Assembly: GCF_907165045.1 (NCBI RefSeq)
Contig: NZ_CAJRAU010000003.1
Coordinates: forward strand, 248,001 to 312,000
DNA length: 64,000 bases
From: Dyadobacter linearis
GTDB taxonomy: Bacteria; Bacteroidota; Bacteroidia; Cytophagales; Spirosomataceae
Direction of reading: 5' to 3'
Under the pieces are notes generated by a model, which worked only from the letters and a program-made list of their open reading frames with translations, did no database searches and had not been told where the DNA came from. The first letter of the stretch is position 1, and each line of letters starts with the position of its first letter. Positions 45,978 through 53,737 of the stretch are shown piece by piece. A program made the translations under genes and the position numbers.

Positions 45978-48389
45978 TTAATCCGATCTCAACGATTGAA
46001 CCGGATTCATTAACGCTGCTTTGATCGTTTGAAAACTGATTGTGATGAATGTGATTAGTATTGCGATGGCCCCGCCGGCTATGAAAACCCACAGGCTGAT
46101 ATCGATGCGGTAGGCGAAATCTTTCAGCCACTCATTCATGAAATACCAGGCAATGGGCGATGAGATGATGATGGCAATTATTATTAGTTTGACAAAATCC
46201 CTTGAAAGCAGCATTACGATACTTGTTACCGATGCGCCCAGCACTTTCCGCACACCGATTTCCTTGGTTCGTTGCTGCGCGATAAAGGCGATCAATGCGA
46301 AGAGCCCGAGGCAGCTGATGAGGATTGTTACGAATGAAAATATTTCGAGAACCGTGGAGACCTTGTTCTCGGCGTTGTACATTTCTTCAAATTCCTGATC
46401 CAGGAAATGGTATTCAAATGGCCGCAACGGGAAATTCGATTTCCAGCTCTTTTCCAGTATTTGCACTGCCTCAGAAGCCTCCCTGCCAGTCACTTTGACA
46501 AGCATTTTACCAAAAAAATCGTATTCAGGCATAATGGCGATCGGGCTGATCTTTTCGTGTAGCGACCGGAAATGAAAATCCTGCGCAACTCCCTTTACCT
46601 TACCCTGCCTGCCATTCATATTAACCATCTTACCGAGTGCGGTCGCAGGTGTCCAGCCAAGTCCTTTAACCGCAGATTCGTTCAGGATAAAAGCGTAGCT
46701 TCTCAGCTGAAAACTGTCTTGCGTGGCTTGTACAATGTCGGTTTCATTAAAATTCTCGCCTGTGACAAGCTTCATTCCCATGGTAGGCACAAAGTCTTTT
46801 TCGACTGGTATTGCGGTGATATTCATTCCAAAACCTGCCGGCTTGTCTGCCGCGGTAATGTTGTAGCCGCCCTGCACATTCAGCGGCGAATCGTAGGAAG
46901 CAGTCACCGATCTCACGGCTGAATTACTGAGCAGCTCGCCTTTCATCGCAGCCAGTTTGCTTTTGGAAATACCCGAATTGATATCCAGCACAATGATCTG
47001 GTCGGGATTCATGCCCAGGTTTTTATTCTGGATAAATCTCAACTGCTGACCGGCAATGAGCGTAGCGATAATGAAAAGCATGGAGATCGTAAATTGGAAC
47101 ACAACCAGAAAGTTGCGCAGCCCGCCGCCGCTATTGCTGGAAAGCGAAGTTCCTTTCAATACCTTAACTGGCTCGAAACCAGACAAAACCGCAGCCGGAT
47201 ATGCCCCGGACAAAAGTGTAATAACAAGAAAAAGAACAAATAGCGTGACTTCAAAAGAGAGCGCTGGCCAAACGCCCAGATCCAGCACTTTCCCGGTAAG
47301 GCTGCTGAGGCCGGGCAATGCAAGCATGGTGATCAGGAATCCGATAGCCGTAGCGACGAATGTGATCATCCCGCTTTCGAATATATGCTGACCGAAAAGC
47401 TGCATACGCAGTGCACCGATCACTTTCCGCACACCCACTTCCCGCGCCCGAACTGCTGAGCGGGCGGTTACCAGGTTGATAAAATTAATGCAGGCGATCA
47501 GCAGGATCAGTACCGCAATGCCGGATAAAATGTAAATGTATTTGTAGTTACCCGAAGCTTCGGTACCATTTGTAGCTTTGGAATAAAGGTGAATTGCATG
47601 AAACGGTTCGAGTTCCAGCCTCACTTTGAAACTCGGATTCCGTGGGTCTGCCAGGTTTTTGCTCACATATCTGTCTACCTTGGCCTGCAATGTTTTAAGA
47701 TCCGCATTCGGTTTCAGCAGGACATAGGAAAAATCATTGGCTGAGTCAAAAGCTTCCGTTTTGGAGCGGGGTAAAGTACTATAACTACCGACCCAATTGA
47801 ATTTAAGGTGAGAATAGGAAGGTACATCTTTAATAACGCCGGTTACCTGCAAGGTCAGGCGCTCATTCATTTTCACAGACTTACCGATCGCACTGCCTTT
47901 TCCGAAGATCTTGGCCGCCGTAGTCTGGTCGATCACCACCGAATTGGGCTGAGATAGTGCCGTAGCAGGGTTACCTTCTACAAAAGGATATTGAAAAACT
48001 TTGAAAAAGGAAGAATCCGCAAATACGACTTTCCGCTCACTAAACAACTGATCGTTATATTGAACAGAAACGGAACCGTCGGCGCTGTACGGATAAATGC
48101 GGGCTGCACTTTCTATCTCGCTGAATTCCCTTGAAAAAACCGGCGCGACCGCAGTCGGCGTCATCGCAATATAAACTGACTCTCCTTCCCCCGACTGATA
48201 AAACAGGTTCACCCGCGCAATTCTCTCAGAGCCAGGCTGAAAACGGTCATAACGCAGCTCATGCAGCACATAAGTAGCCAGCAGCAAAAAGCAACTGACA
48301 CCGATTGCAAGTCCGGTTACGCTGATGAAAGTATTGGTTTTATATTTCCAAAGACTGCGGAAAGCGATTTTAAGATAGTTTTTTAGCAT
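45978..48389 (-). CDS. Double-length MacB/FtsX-type ABC permease (copy F), first of the five-copy block
   Basis: It has 803 residues starting MLKNYLKIAFRSLWKYKTNT. The coupling motifs are EVGVRKVIGALRMQLFGQHIFE in the first FtsX core and EIGVRKVLGASVTSIVMLLSRDF in the second; the tail is MNPVQSLRSD, the only copy ending in Asp. It is the first gene of the F-E-D-C-B block, with gaps of 140, 148, 219 and 45 bp. Its upstream region carries heptads, a TGGCACAAATTTA element (48451-48463, minus strand) and the palindrome pair at 48507-48542. The next gene is divergent. Confidence 0.93.
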   Translation of the reverse strand: MLKNYLKIAFRSLWKYKTNTFISVTGLAIGVSCFLLLATYVLHELRYDRFQPGSERIARVNLFYQSGEGESVYIAMTPTAVAPVFSREFSEIESAARIYPYSADGSVSVQYNDQLFSERKVVFADSSFFKVFQYPFVEGNPATALSQPNSVVIDQTTAAKIFGKGSAIGKSVKMNERLTLQVTGVIKDVPSYSHLKFNWVGSYSTLPRSKTEAFDSANDFSYVLLKPNADLKTLQAKVDRYVSKNLADPRNPSFKVRLELEPFHAIHLYSKATNGTEASGNYKYIYILSGIAVLILLIACINFINLVTARSAVRAREVGVRKVIGALRMQLFGQHIFESGMITFVATAIGFLITMLALPGLSSLTGKVLDLGVWPALSFEVTLFVLFLVITLLSGAYPAAVLSGFEPVKVLKGTSLSSNSGGGLRNFLVVFQFTISMLFIIATLIAGQQLRFIQNKNLGMNPDQIIVLDINSGISKSKLAAMKGELLSNSAVRSVTASYDSPLNVQGGYNITAADKPAGFGMNITAIPVEKDFVPTMGMKLVTGENFNETDIVQATQDSFQLRSYAFILNESAVKGLGWTPATALGKMVNMNGRQGKVKGVAQDFHFRSLHEKISPIAIMPEYDFFGKMLVKVTGREASEAVQILEKSWKSNFPLRPFEYHFLDQEFEEMYNAENKVSTVLEIFSFVTILISCLGLFALIAFIAQQRTKEIGVRKVLGASVTSIVMLLSRDFVKLIIIAIIISSPIAWYFMNEWLKDFAYRIDISLWVFIAGGAIAILITFITISFQTIKAALMNPVQSLRSD

Positions 48390-48390
48390 A

Positions 48391-48440
48391 GCGGCTGTCG
48401 GCTTATAGCTGTTAGCTTTTGGCTGTTAGGTTTTGATTGG
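48391..48440. repeat. Heptad array directly upstream of permease F
   Basis: Units of the TAGCYNT kind run from just outside the start codon: CGGCTGT, CGGCTTA, TAGCTGT, TAGCTTT, TGGCTGT, TAGGTTT. This occupies the expected 5' leader. Confidence 0.65.
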
Positions 48441-48506
48441 AACCTGGCTCTAAATTTGTGCCATTAGCTTAACTATTAAGTTTTCAACTAGTTATGATAT
48501 ATAAAA

Positions 48507-48542
48507 TGTTCGATTTCGGACATTTGTGTTCTGTGTTCGCTT
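48507..48542. promoter_or_regulatory. Tandem palindrome pair upstream of permease F
   Basis: TGTTCGATTTCGGACA (48507-48522) is followed 20 bp later by a weaker TGTTC half-site (from 48527). No co-directional gene lies upstream, so a terminator role is unlikely here. Confidence 0.55.
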
Positions 48543-48603
48543 GGTTATTTTTCATGTACTCCTAACCATACACAAACTTGTCCAATAGTAACGAACAACT
48601 TTG

Positions 48604-48641
48604 TTTGATACTAATGAACAAAAGTATATTTTTGTATCAAA
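48604..48641 (+). promoter_or_regulatory. Promoter of the DUF4143 gene with overlapping inverted repeat
   Basis: TTTG (48604-48607) and TATTTTTG (48627-48634) with 19 bp between them form a full Bacteroidota promoter. The 8-bp arms TTTGATAC (48604-48611) and GTATCAAA (48634-48641) form an inverted repeat that starts in the -33 box and continues from the last base of the -7 box. A third TGATAC follows at 48652-48657. Confidence 0.65.
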
Positions 48642-48650
48642 AGATCTGTT

Positions 48651-49859
48651 ATGATACTGCAATCTGTACTAGCGAATGTAATGGAAGCCCAGAAGTCCAA
48701 CGTCCATGATCTCGACCTTGGGCTTCGGCGAAGTGCGCTGGCTATATTGCCGGATATAACATCCCATGCATTGATAGTCTCCGGAATCAGGCGCTCGGGG
48801 AAGAGTACATTGCTATATCAGTTACTGAAAGAAAAATACCCCGAAGCACTTTACCTGAATTTTGAAGATACCCGACTATACAATTTTGAGCCGAATGACT
48901 TTTCGCGGCTGGACGCGATCATAAAAGAATCAAAGACCAATGTTCTTTTTTTTGATGAAATACAGATCATCGATCGTTGGGAAACGTATGTCAGGCAAAA
49001 ACTCGATGAAGGCTGCAAAGTGGTAATCACGGGCTCCAATGCATCGTTACTTAGCCGCGAGCTGGGCACAAAATTGACTGGCAGGCACATTACAAAAGAG
49101 CTTTTCCCTTTTTCTTTCACTGAATTTATAAATTACAGAAAGTGGCAGCCTTCCGAAGAAGCTGTGATGGCCTACCTGCACACTGGTGGGTTTCCTGAAT
49201 ATGTAAAATCGGGATTGGAAGAAGTGCTCCATCACCTTTTCGAAGACATATTAATCCGCGATATAGCGGTTCGTTACGGCGTTCGTGATGTTAAAACGCT
49301 GCAAAGACTTGCATTGTACCTGGTCTCAAATGTGGGCAAACTGGTTACCGGCAACCGGCTCAAAGGGCTTTTCGAAATCGGTTCCACCAGCACGATCATG
49401 GATTATTTGTCACATCTGGAATATACATATCTGTTCCATTTTATCCCAAAATTCAGTTACTCCACAAGAAAGCAGCTGGTTAATCCACGCAAAATATATG
49501 CAGCCGACACAGGTATGATCAATGCCAATTCAGGATCATTTACTGATGATTTTGGTCGAAAATTTGAGAATATGATATTCCTTCATTTACGCAGGGATTT
49601 TAAAGAAATATATTACTTCTCAGAAAAGAATGAATGTGATTTTGTGGTCTTTCAAAAAGGTGCAGCAAAGAAGCTGTTACAAGTTTGTTACGAACTCACA
49701 CCCGATAATCTGGATCGCGAGATGAATGGTTTGTTTGAAGCAATGGATTTTTTCAAATTAAGTGAAGGTACCATTGTCACACTACACCAAACCGAAGAAT
49801 TCGAAAGGGACGGAAAAGTTATAAAAGCAGTTCCGGCCTTTCAATTTCTCGCGGAGTAA
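48651..49859 (+). CDS. AAA ATPase with DUF4143 domain
   Basis: It has 402 residues. Walker A GIRRSGKS is at 45-52 (Lys51) and Walker B VLFFDE at 98-103, followed by an AAA_14 core. The C-terminal DUF4143 domain (about 195-350) shows the nuclease-like FGRKFENMIFLHLRRD...YYFSEKNECDFVV pattern. These proteins are common in bacteria and archaea and often linked to mobile or defence-like accessory DNA; the cellular role is unknown. It has its own promoter and ends 6 bp from the convergent outer-membrane protein gene. Confidence 0.9.
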   Translation: MILQSVLANVMEAQKSNVHDLDLGLRRSALAILPDITSHALIVSGIRRSGKSTLLYQLLKEKYPEALYLNFEDTRLYNFEPNDFSRLDAIIKESKTNVLFFDEIQIIDRWETYVRQKLDEGCKVVITGSNASLLSRELGTKLTGRHITKELFPFSFTEFINYRKWQPSEEAVMAYLHTGGFPEYVKSGLEEVLHHLFEDILIRDIAVRYGVRDVKTLQRLALYLVSNVGKLVTGNRLKGLFEIGSTSTIMDYLSHLEYTYLFHFIPKFSYSTRKQLVNPRKIYAADTGMINANSGSFTDDFGRKFENMIFLHLRRDFKEIYYFSEKNECDFVVFQKGAAKKLLQVCYELTPDNLDREMNGLFEAMDFFKLSEGTIVTLHQTEEFERDGKVIKAVPAFQFLAE

Positions 49860-49865
49860 CTCCCT

Positions 49866-52307
49866 TTAACCTCCATTCTGCACATCGTCGTTGCGGATTC
49901 CTCTTTTGTTCTTTTTGATCGCCTCTTTCAGCTTACCGAATTTGTAGTTGAGGCTGAAATTGAATGTGCGGAAGTAATCTCTCCGGTAGTCAAGTTGATT
50001 AAAATCAGGGCCGTAAGTCTCTCTGCGCCAGTTTCTGAACTTCGTGAAAGGATTATTGGCGGCGGCAGAAAGTGACAATTTATCTTTCATAATATCCTTG
50101 CTAATACTAAATGAATAGCTGGTCATAGCATTATTGGTGCCTTGCAAATTGATATTCCGGCCATTTACATTCAGGTTCGCATTGAGCCGCCAGTCCTTTT
50201 CCAGACGATAACCCGTCGAAGCCGATACCTGCGACATAATACCCTGATTGGTAACCGGTATATTGTTCACCGTCCCTTTCACCTTTCCGTGCGCCACCCT
50301 CGCATTCAGACTGAAATTCCATTTTTTGGTGATCGGATAATTGGCATTCAGCATTCCGGTGATCAGCCGCGCGGTACCTGAATTTTCGAAAGAAGTCTGG
50401 GTGATATTGGTTTCAGGATTGTAAACAGCCACGCCGAAAATCAGATCGCGGAATGCGGTGAGGCCCACACCTACATTTACAGAAGCTTTTTTGTTCAAAC
50501 TATAATTCAGAGAAATGTCATTGACGAAGGCAGGACGCAGATTGGGGTTGCCGGTCCTTTCAAAATTAGGATTAGATCGGTCGATAAAAGGGTTCAGCTG
50601 CCAGATACCCGGCCGCTGGATGCGCTGCGAATAGCCCAGGTTGAGCGCATTATTATTCTTCAATTTCCGGTTCACCGACACCGACGGGATCACATTAAAA
50701 TAGTTCTGGCGCACCTTCGAATCGGTTGAAATAAAATCTGCATCCACGATCGTCTGCTCGATCCGCACGCCGGCTTTCAGTGACCATTTTTTAAGATTGT
50801 ACTGATACGTATTGTAGGCGCCAAAAACGTTTTGAATGTTGCTGAACTTGTTGCTCATATCCTTATTGATCAGATACTGACCGCTTTCCGGATTGAACGT
50901 TTCATATTGAAAATCACTGCGGTTATCCCTCATTATTCCCTTCAAACCTGCTTCAATGCTCAGCTTTTTGACGGGATAAACGTAATCCACCTGAAACGTC
51001 TGCTCCGAAAATCCCTGATCATTTACCTGCCTGTAATCAGGAAGCTCAAAATTGATCTGGTCAGTAATATCCAGGTTGTTTTTTTGTTTATTATTAAATC
51101 CAAAATACCGGTAGGAAAGGGTCAGCAACCGGCCTTTATCCGCTTTGGAAGTCCGCTGAAAATTGACTGCCGCATCCATTCCGTTTCCATTTCCATTGTT
51201 GTCGTTATTGATCCGGTAAGCTTCCAGGATCTCGCCGTTTCCGCTTAAACGGGAGGTTTGATAACCCAAACCATCCGAATAGCTTCCATTGATATTGAAC
51301 TGCGCGCTCAGCAGGTTCAGCGTATCGATCTCATAACTGATCTCGTAGCCCACATAGCCGCTGTTATTCTCCGACCGCGACGATCCTTCCTGAAACATAA
51401 TGGTATTGCGCTCGCCGAAAGTGCTCCGGTTCACCCCATTCACGGTCGACGGCGTGCGATACTGGCTCCCGCCCAACAAAACCGTCATACCAACCTTACC
51501 GAGTTTGGCAGCAAATGTGCCTCCCACACCCGGGCCGCCTACCGGAAACCGCTCGCTGAGGGTGATCGTACCATTATAACCGTTGTCGATTTTGCGGTGG
51601 GTGATGATATTGATAATCCCGGCAAGCCCCTCAGCATCGTACTTGGCTGGCGGCGTAGTGATCACTTCAATGCGCTCAATAGACGAGGCCGGCATACTTC
51701 TGAGCACTTCCTTGTAGCTCCGCTCCATCATACTAGAAGGCTTTCCGTTGATCAGGATCTTGAAATCGGTATTCCCTTTCAGCTGGATATTATCGTCCCC
51801 GTCGAGCGCCAGGTAGGGTACTTTGCGCATCATATCCAGAACACTGTAAATCTTGCTTTCCGGATCAGCCTGCAAGTCGTAAGAAATCCGGTCGACTTCC
51901 TGTTGAACAATAGGTTTTACACTTGTTACCGTCACTTCCTTCAACCCAACGGTAGTCGGGCTTAACTTAATGCGGCCCAGATCGATCACGGATCGGGTAC
52001 TGTCGCTCAGATCGGCGGTCAGCAATTTGGTGCCGTAGCCTACTCCCACGATCGCGACCGTGTGGTTGGCTGGTTTTAATTTGTCAAAAACAAAACTTCC
52101 ATCTTCTTTGGTAAAATCGGCTTTTACAGCAGTAACCTTGTCTACCAGTAAATTTACTGTAATAAAATCCATCGGCTTGCCGCTCAGTGAATCGGTGACA
52201 ACACCCCTGATCTGGCGGCCGGATAGTACAGATTGCCCTAAAGAATCCTGAATGCAAATCAATCCCGAGAGTAAGAGCGACAGCAGGAATAATAGTAACG
52301 ATTTCAT
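49866..52307 (-). CDS. TonB-receptor-like outer-membrane beta-barrel protein
   Basis: It has 813 residues with a signal peptide (MKSLLLFLLSLLLSGLICIQ). The order is a carboxypeptidase-like regulatory domain (about 30-120, IRGVVTDSLSGKPMDFITVNL), a TonB plug (about 125-240, with LKGNTDFKILINGKPSSMM and IERIEVITTPPAKYDAEGLAGIINI), and an outer-membrane barrel of the OMP_b-brl_3 type. No TonB box or SusD partner is evident, so the ligand is unknown; peptides or siderophores are options. It is monocistronic, flanked by convergent and tandem neighbours. Confidence 0.9.
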   Translation of the reverse strand: MKSLLLFLLSLLLSGLICIQDSLGQSVLSGRQIRGVVTDSLSGKPMDFITVNLLVDKVTAVKADFTKEDGSFVFDKLKPANHTVAIVGVGYGTKLLTADLSDSTRSVIDLGRIKLSPTTVGLKEVTVTSVKPIVQQEVDRISYDLQADPESKIYSVLDMMRKVPYLALDGDDNIQLKGNTDFKILINGKPSSMMERSYKEVLRSMPASSIERIEVITTPPAKYDAEGLAGIINIITHRKIDNGYNGTITLSERFPVGGPGVGGTFAAKLGKVGMTVLLGGSQYRTPSTVNGVNRSTFGERNTIMFQEGSSRSENNSGYVGYEISYEIDTLNLLSAQFNINGSYSDGLGYQTSRLSGNGEILEAYRINNDNNGNGNGMDAAVNFQRTSKADKGRLLTLSYRYFGFNNKQKNNLDITDQINFELPDYRQVNDQGFSEQTFQVDYVYPVKKLSIEAGLKGIMRDNRSDFQYETFNPESGQYLINKDMSNKFSNIQNVFGAYNTYQYNLKKWSLKAGVRIEQTIVDADFISTDSKVRQNYFNVIPSVSVNRKLKNNNALNLGYSQRIQRPGIWQLNPFIDRSNPNFERTGNPNLRPAFVNDISLNYSLNKKASVNVGVGLTAFRDLIFGVAVYNPETNITQTSFENSGTARLITGMLNANYPITKKWNFSLNARVAHGKVKGTVNNIPVTNQGIMSQVSASTGYRLEKDWRLNANLNVNGRNINLQGTNNAMTSYSFSISKDIMKDKLSLSAAANNPFTKFRNWRRETYGPDFNQLDYRRDYFRTFNFSLNYKFGKLKEAIKKNKRGIRNDDVQNGG

Positions 52308-52464
52308 GGCTTTTTATTTTTATGGCTAATAGATGCAGCAACAAATGTATAGTAAGGTACTTTGTTATGCAAGGTACTATATGGAAATATCCTCGTTTCG
52401 TGATGAGCGGTGCATTAGCAGGTTTGAAAGGAAATTTGAAGAATAGAGAGGATTGCCTTAATGC

Positions 52465-52496
52465 CAAAAAATTAGCCAGATCTCTACGACCTGGCT
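52465..52496 (-). terminator. Rho-independent terminator after the small secreted protein gene
   Basis: On the minus strand the stem AGCCAG/CTGGCT (52491-52496 with 52474-52479) is followed by a T-run, about 30 bp after the stop codon. Confidence 0.7.
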
Positions 52497-52526
52497 AATG
52501 TATTTTTCATGGCTAAATTTTAATCC

Positions 52527-52895
52527 TTATCCTCTCCAATTACCTCTTCTGCTCGCATTCTGGTAAGCGAACAGGCGCTGGCGCTGCACCGGGTTAAGAA
52601 CCGAAAGGATCTCTTTGTGTTTTTGTTGTTCCAATCTCATCGCACCCTGGTAGGTGTGGGCTCTCTGGTTACGCGGCGCCAGGCGGTCATATTTGTTCTC
52701 GATCCTTTTGATCTGATTTTCCTGTTTGCGGGTCAGCTTCACGATGTTGTCCAGCTTGTTGATCTGGAACTCCTCGTAAGCGTTCTCCATTCTGGCATTT
52801 TCGCGCGGAGACTGGTGGCCTCTGTAACTTTGTGCGAAGCTGTTTCCGATGGTCAATGTTACTATTGTTGCGATTGCTAAGATGGTCTTTTTCAT
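52527..52895 (-). CDS. Small secreted basic protein of unknown function
   Basis: It has 122 residues with a signal peptide (MKKTILAIATIVTLTIGNSFAQ). The mature part is helical, rich in Arg, Gln and Asn, with a KLTRKQENQIKRIENKYDRL segment (about 54-73) and VLNPVQRQRLFAYQ (about 99-112). This resembles periplasmic Spy/LTxxQ-type proteins in form, though the LTxxQ repeats are only partly matched. It precedes the outer-membrane protein gene but a terminator separates them. Confidence 0.7.
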   Translation of the reverse strand: MKKTILAIATIVTLTIGNSFAQSYRGHQSPRENARMENAYEEFQINKLDNIVKLTRKQENQIKRIENKYDRLAPRNQRAHTYQGAMRLEQQKHKEILSVLNPVQRQRLFAYQNASRRGNWRG

Positions 52896-53124
52896 GGTTT
52901 CTAATGTTTAATTTGTTCGTTTATGGTGGTTAGAGGGAGATTTCGCCCCTGCGTTTAAGGCGCTCTGACCGCCAATCTGCGAACTGCACCAATCAACAGA
53001 CCGTCTGGTAATTTTTATCGACGAATGGGAAGTTCAACGCTGCCGTTAGTCCATTGCCGATGCTCGTATGAAATTTCAATTATCAGTATTTTGTATATTT
53101 GATTATCAGCAAACTAATAAAGCT

Positions 53125-53340
53125 ATGCTAACCACTGTAAGAGGAATTTTCGAGAATGGAAAAGTGACCCTAATGGAAATCCCGCCTGTCAATAAAAAGA
53201 CAGAGGTTGTGGTCACTTTTCTTGAAGACATAAAATTAGAGCAGCCACTGACGAAACGAGTGGCTGGCATATTGAGTGGAAAAATAATTATGTCAGATGA
53301 TTTTGACGAACCTCTGGATGAATTCAAAGAATATATGTAA
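53125..53340 (+). CDS. Antitoxin-like protein (DUF2281 type)
   Basis: The ATG at 53125 gives 71 residues (MLTTVRGIFENGKVTLMEIP); the ATG at 53068 adds a leader upstream of the likely promoter, where TATATTTG (53094-53101) fits the -7 box. The small beta-stranded N-terminus and acidic C-terminal tail (MSDDFDEPLDEFKEYM) match antitoxins that pair with PIN-domain toxins. Its stop codon is followed at once by the toxin start codon. Confidence 0.8.
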   Translation: MLTTVRGIFENGKVTLMEIPPVNKKTEVVVTFLEDIKLEQPLTKRVAGILSGKIIMSDDFDEPLDEFKEYM

Positions 53341-53735
53341 ATGAAATATTTACTTGACACACACACATTATTGTGGTTTCTAGAAGATAATGCGAAGCTT
53401 TCGAGAAAGACAAAAAGTCTTATAGAGGCGGTTGATAACGATGTTTATGTTAGTGTGACAAGTTGGTTTGAGATTCAGTCAAACTTACAATCGGAAAGCT
53501 AATACTACCTGATTCACTTTCAGACACCATTGCTAAATCAACTTTTAATCGAATAACGACGGTTGGTATATCACAAGATCACACGATATTTTATCAGAAA
53601 CTTCCAATATTTGGTAATCACAAAGACCCTTTTGACAGGATGATCCTAGCGACAGCAATCACCGAGGGATACCAATTAATTTCCGTAGACCCCAAATTTC
53701 GCTTTTACAGCACAATAGTCCAGGTTATCTGGTGA
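53341..53735 (+). pseudogene. PIN-domain toxin (VapC-like), frameshifted
   Basis: Translation from the ATG at 53341 (MKYLLDTHTLLWFLEDN) runs to residue EI near 53472, then leaves frame and stops at 53502. A different frame continues as VKLTIGKLILPDSL and ends DPFDRMILATAITEG...SVDPKF at 53735. The expected junction S/A-VKL-x-IGKL is short of one base, so a single-nucleotide deletion is implied. The PIN acidic residues (Asp6, the Glu of SWFEI, the DPFD Asp) are split across the two frames. Confidence 0.8.
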
Positions 53736-53737
53736 AA

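Noticed and set aside
45840-46131. N-terminal extension of permease E rich in PPSSV repeats
   Set aside because: It is the purine heptad array read in frame and overlaps the end of permease F; the start at 45837 matches all other copies.
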